Source: Paulinella micropora
Taxonomy: Eukaryota > Cercozoa > Imbricatea > Euglyphida > Paulinellidae
DNA length: 64,000 nt
Reading direction: 5' to 3'
Assembly (NCBI GenBank): GCA_019918135.1
Contig: WBZZ01005630.1
Span: forward strand, 97,501 to 161,500
The position numbers and the translations under genes were made by a program. The notes under the pieces are model-generated. The model searched no databases, was not told the DNA's origin, and worked only from the letters and a program-made list of their open reading frames with translations. This document shows, one piece after another, positions 39,375-50,246 of the stretch; the stretch's first letter is position 1, and each line of letters starts with the position of its first letter.

Positions 39375-42300
39375 ACAATGATAGTCCAGATGTATGTATC
39401 TAAGTATCTATGAATGTATGCTAGGTATTACCTGCTGCATGTACATCAGGGTGGCGAGGGCGTAGGGGGACATGTACTCAGGGTGGTCCTCAGGCAGGAG
39501 GAAGCGGGGCACGCGCTGTCCCTTCTGCGCCGCATAGTGCCTAAAAGACCATAGGATATATGTACGTATGTTTTCTCAAGCGTTATCTGCCGAAAACTAC
39601 AATCCAAAGTGTCAGTGAGGTAGGTCAAACGAAAAGATAAAAGAGATGGGGGGGAAGTAGAGAGTTTACGTGCGAAGTTCGGAGGGGGAGGGGTAGACAC
39701 GGAAGCTCACTTGGTCCTTGGCAGACTGCTTGCCCTCGAACTTGCCTGACAGTTGAACTCCGCCACACGCAGCCTCAATCGCCTAGCCAACAGGTTTGTA
39801 AACTTCTAGTGTGAAACTGTGCCGCATGCGTATGGTGTTAGATTGTGACATACACACATACTAATTACCATTCGCCAGTCGATGGCCTGCAGGTTGTAGC
39901 CGTCCTGACAAAGTATAAGAATCATCAGAATAAGTATAAGAATCATCAGAATAAGTATAAGAATCATCAGAATAAGTATAAGAATCATCAGAATAAGTAT
40001 AAGAATCATCAGAATAAGAATCAGAATCATCAGAATAAGAATCAGAATCATCAGAATAAGAATCAGAATCATCAGAATAAGAATCAGAATCATCATCAGA
40101 ATAAGAATCAGAATCATCATCAGAATAAGAATCGGAATCATCATCAGAATAAGAATCGGAATCATCATCAGAATAAGAATCGGAATCATCATCAGAATCA
40201 GAATCAGAATCATAAGAAGAATCAGAATCAGAATCATAAGAAGAATCAGAATCAGAATCATAAGAAGAATCAGAATCAGAATCATAAGAAGAATCAGAAT
40301 CAGAATCATAAGAAGAATCAGAATCAGAATCATAAGAAGAATCAGAATCAGAATCATAAGAAAAGAATCAGAATCAGAATCATAAGAAAAGAATCAGAAT
40401 CAGAATCATAAGAAGAATCAGAATCAGAATCATAAGAAAAGAATCAGAATCAGAATCATAAGAAGAATCAGAATCAGAATCATAAGAAGAATCAGAATCA
40501 GAATCATAAGAAGAATCAGAATCAGAATCATAAGAAGAATCAGAATCAGAATCATAAGAAGAATCAGAATCAGAATCATAAGAAGAATCAGAATCAGAAT
40601 CATAAGAAGAATCAGAATCAGAATCATAAGAAGAATCAGAATCAGAATCATAAGAAGAATCAGAATCAGAATCATAAGAAGAATCAGAATCAGAATCATA
40701 AGAAGAATCAGAATCAGAATCATAAGAAGAATCAGAATCAGAATCATAAGAAGAATCAGAATCAGAATCATAAGAAGAATCAGAATCAGAATCATAAGAA
40801 GAATCAGAATCAGAATCATAAGAAGAATCAGAATCAGAATCATAAGAAGAATCAGAATCAGAATCATAAGAAGAATCAGAATCAGAATCATAAGAAGAAT
40901 CAGAATCAGAATCATAAGAAGAATCAGAATCAGAATCATAAGAAAAGAATCAGAATCAGAATCATAAGAAAAGAATCAGAATCAGAATCATAAGAAAAGA
41001 ATCAGAATCAGAATCATAAGAAAAGAATCAGAATCAGAATCATAAGAAGAATCAGAATCAGAATCATAAGAAAAGAATCAGAATCAGAATCATAAGAAAA
41101 GAATCAGAATCAGAATCATAAGAAAAGAATCAGAATCAGAATCATAAGAAAAGAATCAGAATCAGAATCATAAGAAGAATCAGAATCAGAATCATAAGAA
41201 GAATCAGAATCAGAATCATAAGAAGAATCAGAATCAGAATCATAAGAAGAATCAGAATCAGAATCATAAGAAGAATCAGAATCAGAATCATAAGAAGAAT
41301 CAGAATCAGAATCATAAGAAGAATCAGAATCAGAATCATAAGAAGAATCAGAATCAGAATCATAAGAAAAGAATCAGAATCAGAATCATAAGAAAAGAAT
41401 CAGAATCAGAATCATAAGAAGAATCAGAATCAGAATCATAAGAAAAGAATCAGAATCAGAATCATAAGAAGAATCAGAATCAGAATCATAAGAAGAATCA
41501 GAATCAGAATCATAAGAAGAATCAGAATCAGAATCATAAGAAGAATCAGAATCAGAATCATAAGAAGAATCAGAATCAGAATCATAAGAAGAATCAGAAT
41601 CAGAATCATAAGAAGAATCAGAATCAGAATCATAAGAAGAATCAGAATCAGAATCATAAGAAGAATCAGAATCAGAATCATAAGAAGAATCAGAATCAGA
41701 ATCATAAGAAGAATCAGAATCAGAATCATAAGAAGAATCAGAATCAGAATCATAAGAAGAATCAGAATCAGAATCATAAGAAAAGAATCAGAATCAGAAT
41801 CATAAGAAGAATCAGAATCAGAATCATAAGAAGAATCAGAATCAGAATCATAAGAAGAATCAGAATCAGAATCATAAGAAGAATCAGAATCAGAATCATA
41901 AGAAGAATCAGAATCAGAATCATAAGAAGAATCAGAATCAGAATCATAAGAAGAATCAGAATCAGAATCAGAATCATAAGAATCAGAATCAGAATCATAA
42001 GAATCAGAATCAGAATCATAAGAATCAGAATCAGAATCATAAGAATCAGAATCAGAATCATAAGAAGAATCAGAATCATAAGAAGAATCAGAATCATAAG
42101 AAGAATCAGAATCATAAGAAGAATCAGAATCATAAGAAGAATCAGAATCATAAGAATCAGAATCATAAGAATCAGAATCATAAGAATCAGAATCATAAGA
42201 ATCAGAATCATAAGAATCAGAATCATAAGAATCAGAATCATAAGAATCAGAATCATAAGAATCAGAATCATAAGAATCAGAATCAGAATCATAGTCATAA

Positions 42301-44171
42301 GAATCAGAATCATAGTCATAAGAATCAGAATCATAGTCATAAGAATCAGAATCATAGTCATAAGAATCAGAATCATAGTCATAAGAATCAGAATCATAGT
42401 CATAAGAATCAGAATCATAGTCATAAGAATCAGAATCATAGTCATAAGAATCAGAATCATAGTCATAAGAATCAGAATCATAGTCATAAGAATCAGAATC
42501 ATAGTCATAAGAATCAGAATCATAGTCATAAGAATCAGAATCATAGTCATAAGAATCAGAATCATAGTCATAAGAATCAGAATCATAGTCATAAGAATAG
42601 TCATAACAGTAATAATGAAATATCAAGTACGGTATGAAAATACTTACCATGGTGATGCATTCGTTGATGGGAACGACTGCCTGGTTCTGGTTCACATCCA
42701 GGTCAGGCTGAGACGATGACCGGTTATCTTTCTACACACAAGCAAGGTAGATGGATAGGTAGGTCGGTGGGCGAGTAGGTAAGAACATTGTCAAGTAGGC
42801 AAGGGTGTTGAAAATTCAGGGAATACTTGACCCCCCATTGTAACAATAGGGTCAAACGAGTGTATCAAAACAAAAGGGCTTGAAATAGAAAGGGAGCGAC
42901 CATCGCAAAGAGAGGGTTGTGTCTCTCCTTGAACATCAAATATTCGACTTTGAAGACCTTGACCACAGCGGCCGTGATCAGCCTACACAAAATGCAATAC
43001 CGTTCAAGATTGAAGGACACGGTACAAAGCAACGACAAATGGTGAGCATGGCAACGCGCGCGTTGAGACAGACCAGGACGCATCGCAGATGCCTGTGTAC
43101 TCGGTCCCCAGTTGTGCCCACATCAACCATCTCAGACCTGAGCAAGAAACAAAAACCAACAAAAGTGCACATGTGTGCAAAAGGGGAATCTTGCGAATAA
43201 ACTCATTCAAAAGACTAGATATATTCAAAATACAAAATGAAACCTGGCAGGCAGTTGAACTGTATGGGGTAGTCAGCGGCTAGGATCTCGAACAGCGTCT
43301 GTGCAATGATCAAGGTGGTCAAGGCACCCACGAAGCCAGTGTCGATGAAGATGATCATGATCTGCACACCATACATTCACACGTTGGACCATAAACTGGA
43401 GCATGGTAGAGAGTGGCGTGTGAAGGGTACCCATTCGGGAACCATGCCATCGTGCAGTCCAGGGAACGTGGTGACTTGTGAGGTGAGGAAGGCGAAGAAA
43501 GTCAAGAACAGCTGGCGACCACAGATGAAACGTTTCACGCCCTAAAGCATGCCACAGAAAGAATGAGTGATCTGTATAACCACCTGTGGAAGACCTTCTT
43601 CAAGGCAAGAACGTCATCCATGACTCTGCATCCTTGTTTGTAATTCTGGTTATATGGCCTGTAGTCGAGGTTCTCCAACGTGCAGATGGAAACCTGAAGG
43701 GAAAATAGCAAGTGCAAATACGACAGTAAAGAAAATTTCGTGAGAAGCAGCAGTCAGAAGCTGCAGCGATATCGATTGCAAGTCCTGCAGACCTGCATTC
43801 CCTCACAGTAGCCGATGATAAGCCAGCAGAAGAACAGTATGAAGAAGCAGACTGGAATTGGAACGCCCGCTTCAGTCAAGGCGGCAGCGCCAGTAGCAAG
43901 CCCCATAACAATGATCCAGAGGAGAAAACAGAGGATGCCCAGGGACATTACTTCTCTGCACACGTGACAGGCAAAGTATGGGTTGCGTAGAGATGATCCA
44001 ACACAACAGAAACACGAAAGAAACATAGCAAAGCAAAGCTTACTTGACTCCCTTTTCAACGCTGGGAGGCGGGCACACTCTGCCCATGTGGTCATGAACT
44101 TCTTCGTGGGGATCCATTGCTTACAATTTTGCTTAGTCTTGTTTGAGTATCCCCGGAGTACCTCACCACCA
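39235..44171 (-). CDS. Silicon transporter-like gene A (SIT/SITL), spliced, minus strand
   Basis: Membrane transporter for silicic acid by family motifs. Exons I can define (plus coordinates): 44044-44171 (soluble N-terminal part), about 43793-43953 (two membrane spans ending GYCEGMQ), 43595-43693, 43431-43541 ([15 protein letters not shown]), 43244-43361, 43056-43137, 42901-42982, 42648-42731, 39869-39904 (36-bp exon), 39711-39782, 39432-39540 ([17 protein letters not shown]) and 39235-39336. All have GT donors and AG acceptors. The EGxQ and GRQ motifs are diagnostic of the SIT family. About five spans are visible, as in SITL proteins. First and last exons are not certain, nor are two splice phases near 39711. 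Confidence 0.75.
39341..39372. repeat. Poly-A tract (poly-T on the coding strand) at a SIT-A splice acceptor
   Basis: 32 A in a row in plus orientation. On the transcribed strand this is a T32 run immediately before ACAG, so it serves as the polypyrimidine tract of the exon 39235-39336. Confidence 0.75.
39908..42600. repeat. Kilobase minisatellite filling a SIT-A intron
   Basis: About 2.7 kb made of variants of GAATCA/CATAAG words. Blocks: 21-bp units with AAGTATAAGAATCATCAG (39908-40010), 15-18-bp units, 24-bp units AGAAGAATCAGAATCAGAAT + CATA (most of 40200-41950) interrupted by 26-bp variants with an extra AA, 15-bp units (42060-42290) and 21-bp units with CATAGTCATAAG (42285-42600). Frames such as Asp/Ser/Tyr or Ile/Leu repeats arise from the repeat and are not genes. 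Confidence 0.93.
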
Positions 44172-44256
44172 CTGTAATGAGAGTTTTGTGAGTGTCTTTT
44201 CAGCGCTCCCAAAATTTCGACCAACCCCAAAAAGTCAATGGTTGGAAAAGTCTGCC

Positions 44257-44496
44257 TCCTATTTCAAACATTCAAAAAAACAAAAAGAAAAGCCCAAAAA
44301 TTCAAATGAGACAGGTGAAGAGTGCCACTCTTCCCACTTATGCCTGATTCTTCAGGCTGTGGCCGGCCAAAAACAATCCTATTTCAAACATTCAAAAAAA
44401 CAAAAAGAAAAGCCCAAAAATTCGAATGAGACAGGTGAAGAGTGCCACTCTGACCACTTATGCCTGATTCTTCAGGCTGTGGCCGGCCAAAAACAA
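44257..44496. repeat. Two 120-bp tandem units between the SIT genes
   Basis: Units 44257-44376 and 44377-44496 (start TCCTATTTCAAACATTC, end GGCCGGCCAAAAACAA) differ at about three positions. Located in the roughly 0.9 kb separating the divergent genes, so they may lie in the shared promoter. A further near-duplication, CACGTTCTGAGTTC(T/C)CACC, lies at 44719-44815. Confidence 0.85.
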
Positions 44497-45040
44497 TGAG
44501 GTCAGCCAAAAAAAATTTGAAAACAAGAATTGGGTTGGTGCAAAGGTGGCGGTCGAAAGGGTGGGTTTCTGGGGTTCGTGTTGAACAGGGGTTGAAGTCC
44601 CAGAACACTACAGTTGGTAGAACATCCAAGACCACAAGCACACAAGGTGAGTTTATTCCCTAAGTGAGGATTTTTCTTTACGCAAACGCAGCCTGTGAGC
44701 AAGCCACTTTAAACGCAAACACGTTCTGAGTTCTCACCATCAATTCACACCTCCATCCCAAACACGTCAAACACGTTCTGAGTTCCCACCAGCAATGCAC
44801 ACCTCCATCCCAAAGAGGCAGAGCACACAAGACGGCACATTACATGCTCGCCTAAAGCCTTGCATCTGGTGTGAGCAGATGTCTGAAGCTGCTGGTGATG
44901 TCAAATTCCTCACTAACATTTGTGGAGAGCTCACTCCGTTTCGGTTTGCTCGGTCAGGACCTCATTTCCTTCCTGATTTCTAGCACTTGCAGGCGGTAGA
45001 CTGGCTGTGTGCAAGGTGCACAACATTTTGCCTCTTGTAG

Positions 45041-45204
45041 GTACATCTTCTCAACGGGAGTCTTTTGTGCAAGCTGCGCAGTCATCTTCTACGGTATTGG
45101 GAAAGGGTTGGCACTGCTGCCTGGCCCTGTCGTGGCCCACTTCATCATCCTATTCGTTGCCTTGACTTTGCTGGGGTATCTCGAAGGCCTGCAGGTACTT
45201 TCAT

Positions 45205-45293
<89 letters not shown>

Positions 45294-48200
45294 ACACACA
45301 CACACAACTTTCGTTCGCCGAGAAACACTCCTGTTTCGCTGCAGGTTGCGGTGTTGGCGCTGCAGAACCTGGAGTACAATGCTGTTCGCGAGAAATACCC
45401 AAGCGGTCTGTCATAACTTATACTTCATTCACTACAAGTTTCATGTTTATGCAGATACACACGCAAAAGAAAAATGTGTAAACACAAATGTGTGTGACTT
45501 TTTAAACGTGGCTTTTTAAACGTGGTAGCCAGCACTTCCTGTGTGCCTACCTGCTAGGTTGCAAGCTTATGGACAAGGCGATCCAGCCTGAAGTCATCAA
45601 GAAATTCCTGACGGGCCGTCAGTTCATGACCGTAAGATATCCATCACATCTATTCATCATAGCCAACGATGCATCACATGTATCTTGTTCATTTGTCCCC
45701 CCCCCCCCTCCCCCTTTTATTATTTCTTGGTCACTTACTGTTGCGTGTTAGGTGTTCATTGTTTTCTTGATCGCACAGCTCACTACCTTCCCGGATTTCC
45801 CCCAGGGCCCGCTTCCCAATTGGCTGTTCATCCTCGTCATCCAGACTGGTCAGAGAGGAGAGAATCAGCAACAGAGGCAGTAATATGCGATCCGGCCCAC
45901 CAAAGTAAAAGACCGAGAGAAAATAAGAACGAGATAGAAGAATGAGCAAGATAGACGAAAAGAACAAGTTAGACACAGATAAACAAAAGGCATGACAGAT
46001 ATAACATAGACACCAAACACAAAGCAGTGTAAGGCAAGGGGGGACAGTACCACGTAGCAAAGGAAGAGGAAAATGATTTGTTTAGGTTTGGCCGGCGCCT
46101 TGTTTATCCTCTTGCTGGGCCAGCTGCTGACTCGTATCACGGGCTCTGTCTACCCCATGCAGTTCTGCAACCTGCCGGGTGCCCGCGCCGTGTTCTGGGC
46201 GTGCTTGGGCTTGGAGTTTCTGGGTATCACTGAGGCATCTTGGCTCTTCGCTGGTTCAATTCGGTACGGCCTATCGCCTCTAATGCCTAACTGTCCCTTT
46301 TACTGCCTTTGTCGCCTTAATGCCCATCTGGATCACCATTGCCTTTCTCTCATTCACATAGTATTGCCATGAACTGCCTCACTATTGCCTTTGTCATCAT
46401 AGGTGGATGCTTGGTCTGAAGATTCTCAAGTTCAGCCAGCGCAAGAAGGAAGAGCCCGTCTCCATGGTCCTTGCACAAACCAAACGTACACTTGTTTCGT
46501 TTCCAACCTCCGCCTGTAGAAAAAACTTTTCTTTTTTTTCAAGGCCGAGGATGGAAACGAAAAACAAAATAGTTAAAAATTGTAAAGCGGTGAATTAGAT
46601 TATCCCCCCTAACCCCCCCCCCCCCCCCCAAAAAAAAACTTTTGTTTTTGCTGTGTGTGTGTGCAGGACAACCTGCGCGAGGTGGACGCGTCGCCGGCTG
46701 GTGTGTACAACCACCTGGCACCGGATAACTCGGTAGACTATCTTTTCGTATCTCTTATCTTGCTCTTATGTACAACCACCTTGCACAAGATTACATGGTA
46801 TCTGGTCTTTATCTTATCAGTGTTTCAGATTTTCAGGGAGCGACATGGTTCACGAAGGAATCATTTACATGGCATGCATACGCATACGTTCATACAGACA
46901 TGCATGCATACATACCTTCCTAGGACTACCGCAGCGTCGACTGGAACACCATCTTCGAGCAGGCACAGAAGAGCGGTCAGCATAACAGCAAGTACAACGG
47001 CGTAATCTCGCAGCTCAATGGGTAACGTTACATCGCTCACAACTTTTTTTTTCAATTTTTTTAATTTTATTTTCTATTTATTTATTTATTATTATTATTA
47101 TTGTGGCACCGCGATAGCCCAGTGGTTAAGGTCGACCATCTGGGACCTGTCGCCAGTTCGATTCCCGTCGGTGCCAGTATTTTCAGAGGATATTTTCTTT
47201 GAAATGGGACCTGTCGCAGTTCGATTCCCGTCGGTGCCAGTATTTTCAAAGGATATTTTCTTTGAAAGTATTGGTCTGTCTGGAAGGCTTGGAGCTGCCT
47301 TGCGGGGGTGTCATTAGAGCCTATCGTCAAATCTTCGTACTCCCCTCACGGGTGAGACGATGGAGGCACATGTGCAGAAATGCATTCGCCATTGACTGAG
47401 AAGCACTATTATTATTATAATTATATTATTATCAATATTAATTTGTGGTCAACTGAGCGTGTGTGACACGAAATTACATCTTGTCAACGTGAAGTCAGCA
47501 TGTGCATGCACTGTGTCTGCAGCTTCCCTAACGCTGAAGCGCTGTCCAAGGTGTTCCTGGAGCAAGGCAAACCCCTTCCGCGCTTCCTGCTCCCGGTCAG
47601 TCCAGCTATCTATCTGTTTATCTATCTGTTTGTCTATCTATCTATTATCTCATCAGTTGATCTCATCACTTACTCCACGGAGTGAACCAAGGCCATTTGA
47701 CTCCCTTGGGCTTGGTTTTTTTGAAATGGGTGCCATCTGTCGACAGACAGAATTAGGGGATGGTGTGGGTGTGCTGGGGCCCGTGGTGGGGTGCGTTATG
47801 TGTGCCTAGCCATACGCCCATAAGTCACATGCCGAAATAGCGACCGGAAGCACAATCCTGTTCCCTCAGGGTGCCCTTTCTCGCTTGTTGAGCCCGGAAT
47901 CAAACCCGCAGTGCTCTGTCGGTTTATACTAGACTGTCGAACAGTCTCGAAACTCCATCTGCTTACTGGGCCCTCTGTAATGGAGGTGGGAGCTCGTTCT
48001 GCAAGGGGCGCTTATGGAACGAGCCCTGGCCCCGCCTGGTACTAGGGAGCTTTGTTATCGCCTGTATCAGTCCCTTCCGTGCAAACATCACGGCTTAGCT
48101 GGGCATCGGGTTAATACTTTACCCGCAGACTTCCTCGGTTGACGAAATCGGAAGCTCCTTTTTTCTGACAGTCGATATCTAATCTATCTATCTATATCTC

Positions 48201-50246
48201 TATCTATCTTCCATCTACTATCTATATCTATCTAACTAGTCTATCTATCTAACTAAACTATCTAACTAATCTATCTATCTATCTATCTAACTAATCTATC
48301 TATCTAACTAATCTATCTAATCTAACTAATCTATCTAATCTAACTATCTAACTAATCTATCTATCTAACTAATCTATCTATCTAACTAATCTATCTATCT
48401 AACTAATCTATCTATCTAACTAATCTATCTATCTAACTAATCTATCTATCTAACTAATCTATCTAATCTAACTAATCTATCTAATCTAACTAATCTATCT
48501 AATCGTATCTCTAATCTAATCGTATCTCTAATCTAATCGTATCTCTAATCTAATCGTATCTCTAATCTTATCGTATCTCTAATCTTATCGTATCTCTAAT
48601 CTTATCGTATCTCTAATCTTATCGTATCTCTAATCTTATCGTATCTCTAATCTTATCGTATCTCTAATCTTGTCTTGTCTCTGATCTTGTCTTGTCTCTG
48701 ATCTTGTCTTGTCTCTGATCTTGTCTTGTCTTATCTTGTCTTATCTTGTCTTTATCTTGTCTTCTTGTCTTCTTGTCTTTATCTTGTCTTCTTGTCTTTA
48801 TCCTGTCTTCTTGTCTTATCTCTAATCTTATCTTGTCTTATCTTATCTCTAATCTTATGTTGTCTTCTTGTCTTGTCTTCTTGTCTTATCTTATTTCTAA
48901 TCTTATCTTGTCTTCTTGTCTTATCTTATCTCTAATCTTATCTTGTCTTCTTGTCTTATCGTATCTCTAATCTTATCTTGTCTTGTCTTATCGTATCTCT
49001 AATCTTATCTTGTCTTGTCTTATCGTATCTCTAATCTTATCTTGTCTTATCTTATCTCTAGTCTTCTTGTCTTATCTTATCTCTAGTCTTCTTGTCTTAT
49101 CTTATCTCTAATCTTATCTTGTCTTCTTGTCTTATCTTGTCTTTATCTTGTCTTCTTGTCTTTATCTTGTCTTGTCTTTATCCTGTCTTCCTTGTCTTAT
49201 CTCTAATCTTATCTTGTCTTCTTGTCTTATCTTATCTCTAATCTTATCTTGTCTTATCTTATCTCTAATCTTATCTTGTCTTATCTTATCTCTAATCTTA
49301 TCTTGTCTTGTCTTATCTTGTCTTCTTGTCTTATCTTATCTCTAATCTTATCTTATCTCTAATCTTATCTTGTCTTCTTGTCTTATCTTATCTCTAATCT
49401 TATCTTGTCTTCTTGTCTTATCGTATCTCTAATCTTATCTTGTCTTGTCTTATCGTATCTCTAATCTTATCTTGTCTTCTTGTCTTATCTTATCTCTAAT
49501 CTTATCTTGTCTTCTTGTCTTATCTTATCTCTAATCTTATCTTGTCTTGTCTTATCGTATCTCTAATCTTATCTTGTCTTCTTGTCTTATCTTATCTCTA
49601 GTCTTCTTGTCTTATCTTATCTCTAGTCTTCTTGTCTTATCTTATCTCTAATCTTATCTTGTCTTATCTTATCTCTAATCTTATCTTGTCTTCTTGTCTT
49701 ATCTTATCTCTAATCTTATCTTGTCTTCTTGTCTTATCTTATCTCTAATCTTATCTTGTCTTCTTGTCTTATCTTATCTCTAATCTTATCTCTAATCTTA
49801 TCTCTAATCTTATCTTGTCTTCTTGTCTTGTCTATCATCTTGTCTATCATCTTGTCTTCTTGTCTTGTCTATCATCTTGTCTTCTTGTCTTGTCTATCAT
49901 CTTGTCTTCTTGTCTTGTCTATCATCTTGTCTTCTTGTCTTGTCTATCATCTTGTCTTCTTGTCTTGTCTATCATCTTGTCTTCTTGTCTTGTCTATCAT
50001 CTTGTCTTCTTGTCTTGTCTATCATCTTGTCTTCTTGTCTTGTCTATCATCTTGTCTTCTTGTCTCATCTATCATCTTGTCTTCTTGTCTCATCTTATCT
50101 TCTTGTCTATCATCTTATCTTGTCTATCTATCTAATCTCTATTCTCTATCCATTCTTCTTTGTAGGAGTCCCACCCAATGCACGTTCCTCCCTACCTGGC
50201 GCTGGCCCAAATGGTGCGCCCCAGCGGCAAACTCGCCGCGGACAAG
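45041..50246 (+). CDS. Silicon transporter-like gene B (SIT/SITL), spliced, plus strand
   Basis: Paralogue of gene A in opposite direction. Exons: 45041-45194 (two spans ending LLGYLEGLQ), 45345-45405, 45558-45631 (KKFLTGRQFMT), 45752-45848 (VFIVFLIAQLTTFPDF), 46086-46263 (LFILLLGQLLTRITG..MQFCNLPG, then span), 46403-46466, 46667-46732, 46924-47021, 47523-47595 (PLPRFLLP) and 50166-50246 (ESHPMHVPPYLALAQM). Introns follow GT-AG and frames join. EGLQ and GRQ are the family motifs. About five spans, then a cytosolic C-terminal region. I did not find the first coding exon or the last exon; the gene may continue or be truncated after 50246. Confidence 0.78.
45209..45290. repeat. (CT)n microsatellite in SIT-B intron
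   Basis: About 40 CT units followed by a short (AC)n in the 150-bp intron after the EGLQ exon. It serves as a long polypyrimidine stretch before the acceptor at 45344. Confidence 0.9.
47105..47420 (+). mobile_element. tRNA-derived SINE in a SIT-B intron
   Basis: Head 47105-47175 looks like a tRNA: GGCACCG at the 5' end pairs fully with CGGTGCC at 47169-47175, with an A-box-like TAGCCCAGTGGTTAAGG and a B-box-like AGTTCGATTCC. The B-box part plus the following TATTTTCAAAGGATATTTTC is duplicated in tandem (47145-47207 and 47208-47268). An unrelated body (to about 47400) and an ATT-rich tail follow. The T-stem and D-stem pairings are imperfect, so a functional tRNA is unlikely. Confidence 0.65.
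48170..50150. repeat. Kilobase simple-repeat array in SIT-B intron
   Basis: About 2 kb of evolving TATC-type repeats: (TATC/TAAC) at 48178-48500, (TAATCTAATCGTATCTC)-like at 48500-48660, mixed TCTTATCTTGTCTTCTTG units at 48720-49810, then about 20 copies of a 20-bp TCTATCATCTTGTCTTCTTG unit (49830-50110). The intron spans 47596-50165. 47640-48170 holds unique sequence with no gene recognised. Confidence 0.92.

Noticed and set aside
39908..42600. CRISPR array
   Set aside because: Repeats are contiguous, with no unique spacers, in a eukaryotic intron.
39806..42695. Long ORFs coding Ile/Leu, Asp/Ser/Tyr or Asn/Gln/Lys repeats
   Set aside because: They are translations of the minisatellite in several frames on both strands. 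The region is an intron between well-defined SIT-A exons.
42865..43228. Independent small genes on both strands
   Set aside because: They are translations over SIT-A exons 42901-42982 and 43056-43137 in other frames or through introns.
47105..47175. Functional tRNA gene
   Set aside because: The acceptor stem pairs, but there are extra bases before the A-box, and the T-stem and anticodon region do not fold well. SINE context is more likely.
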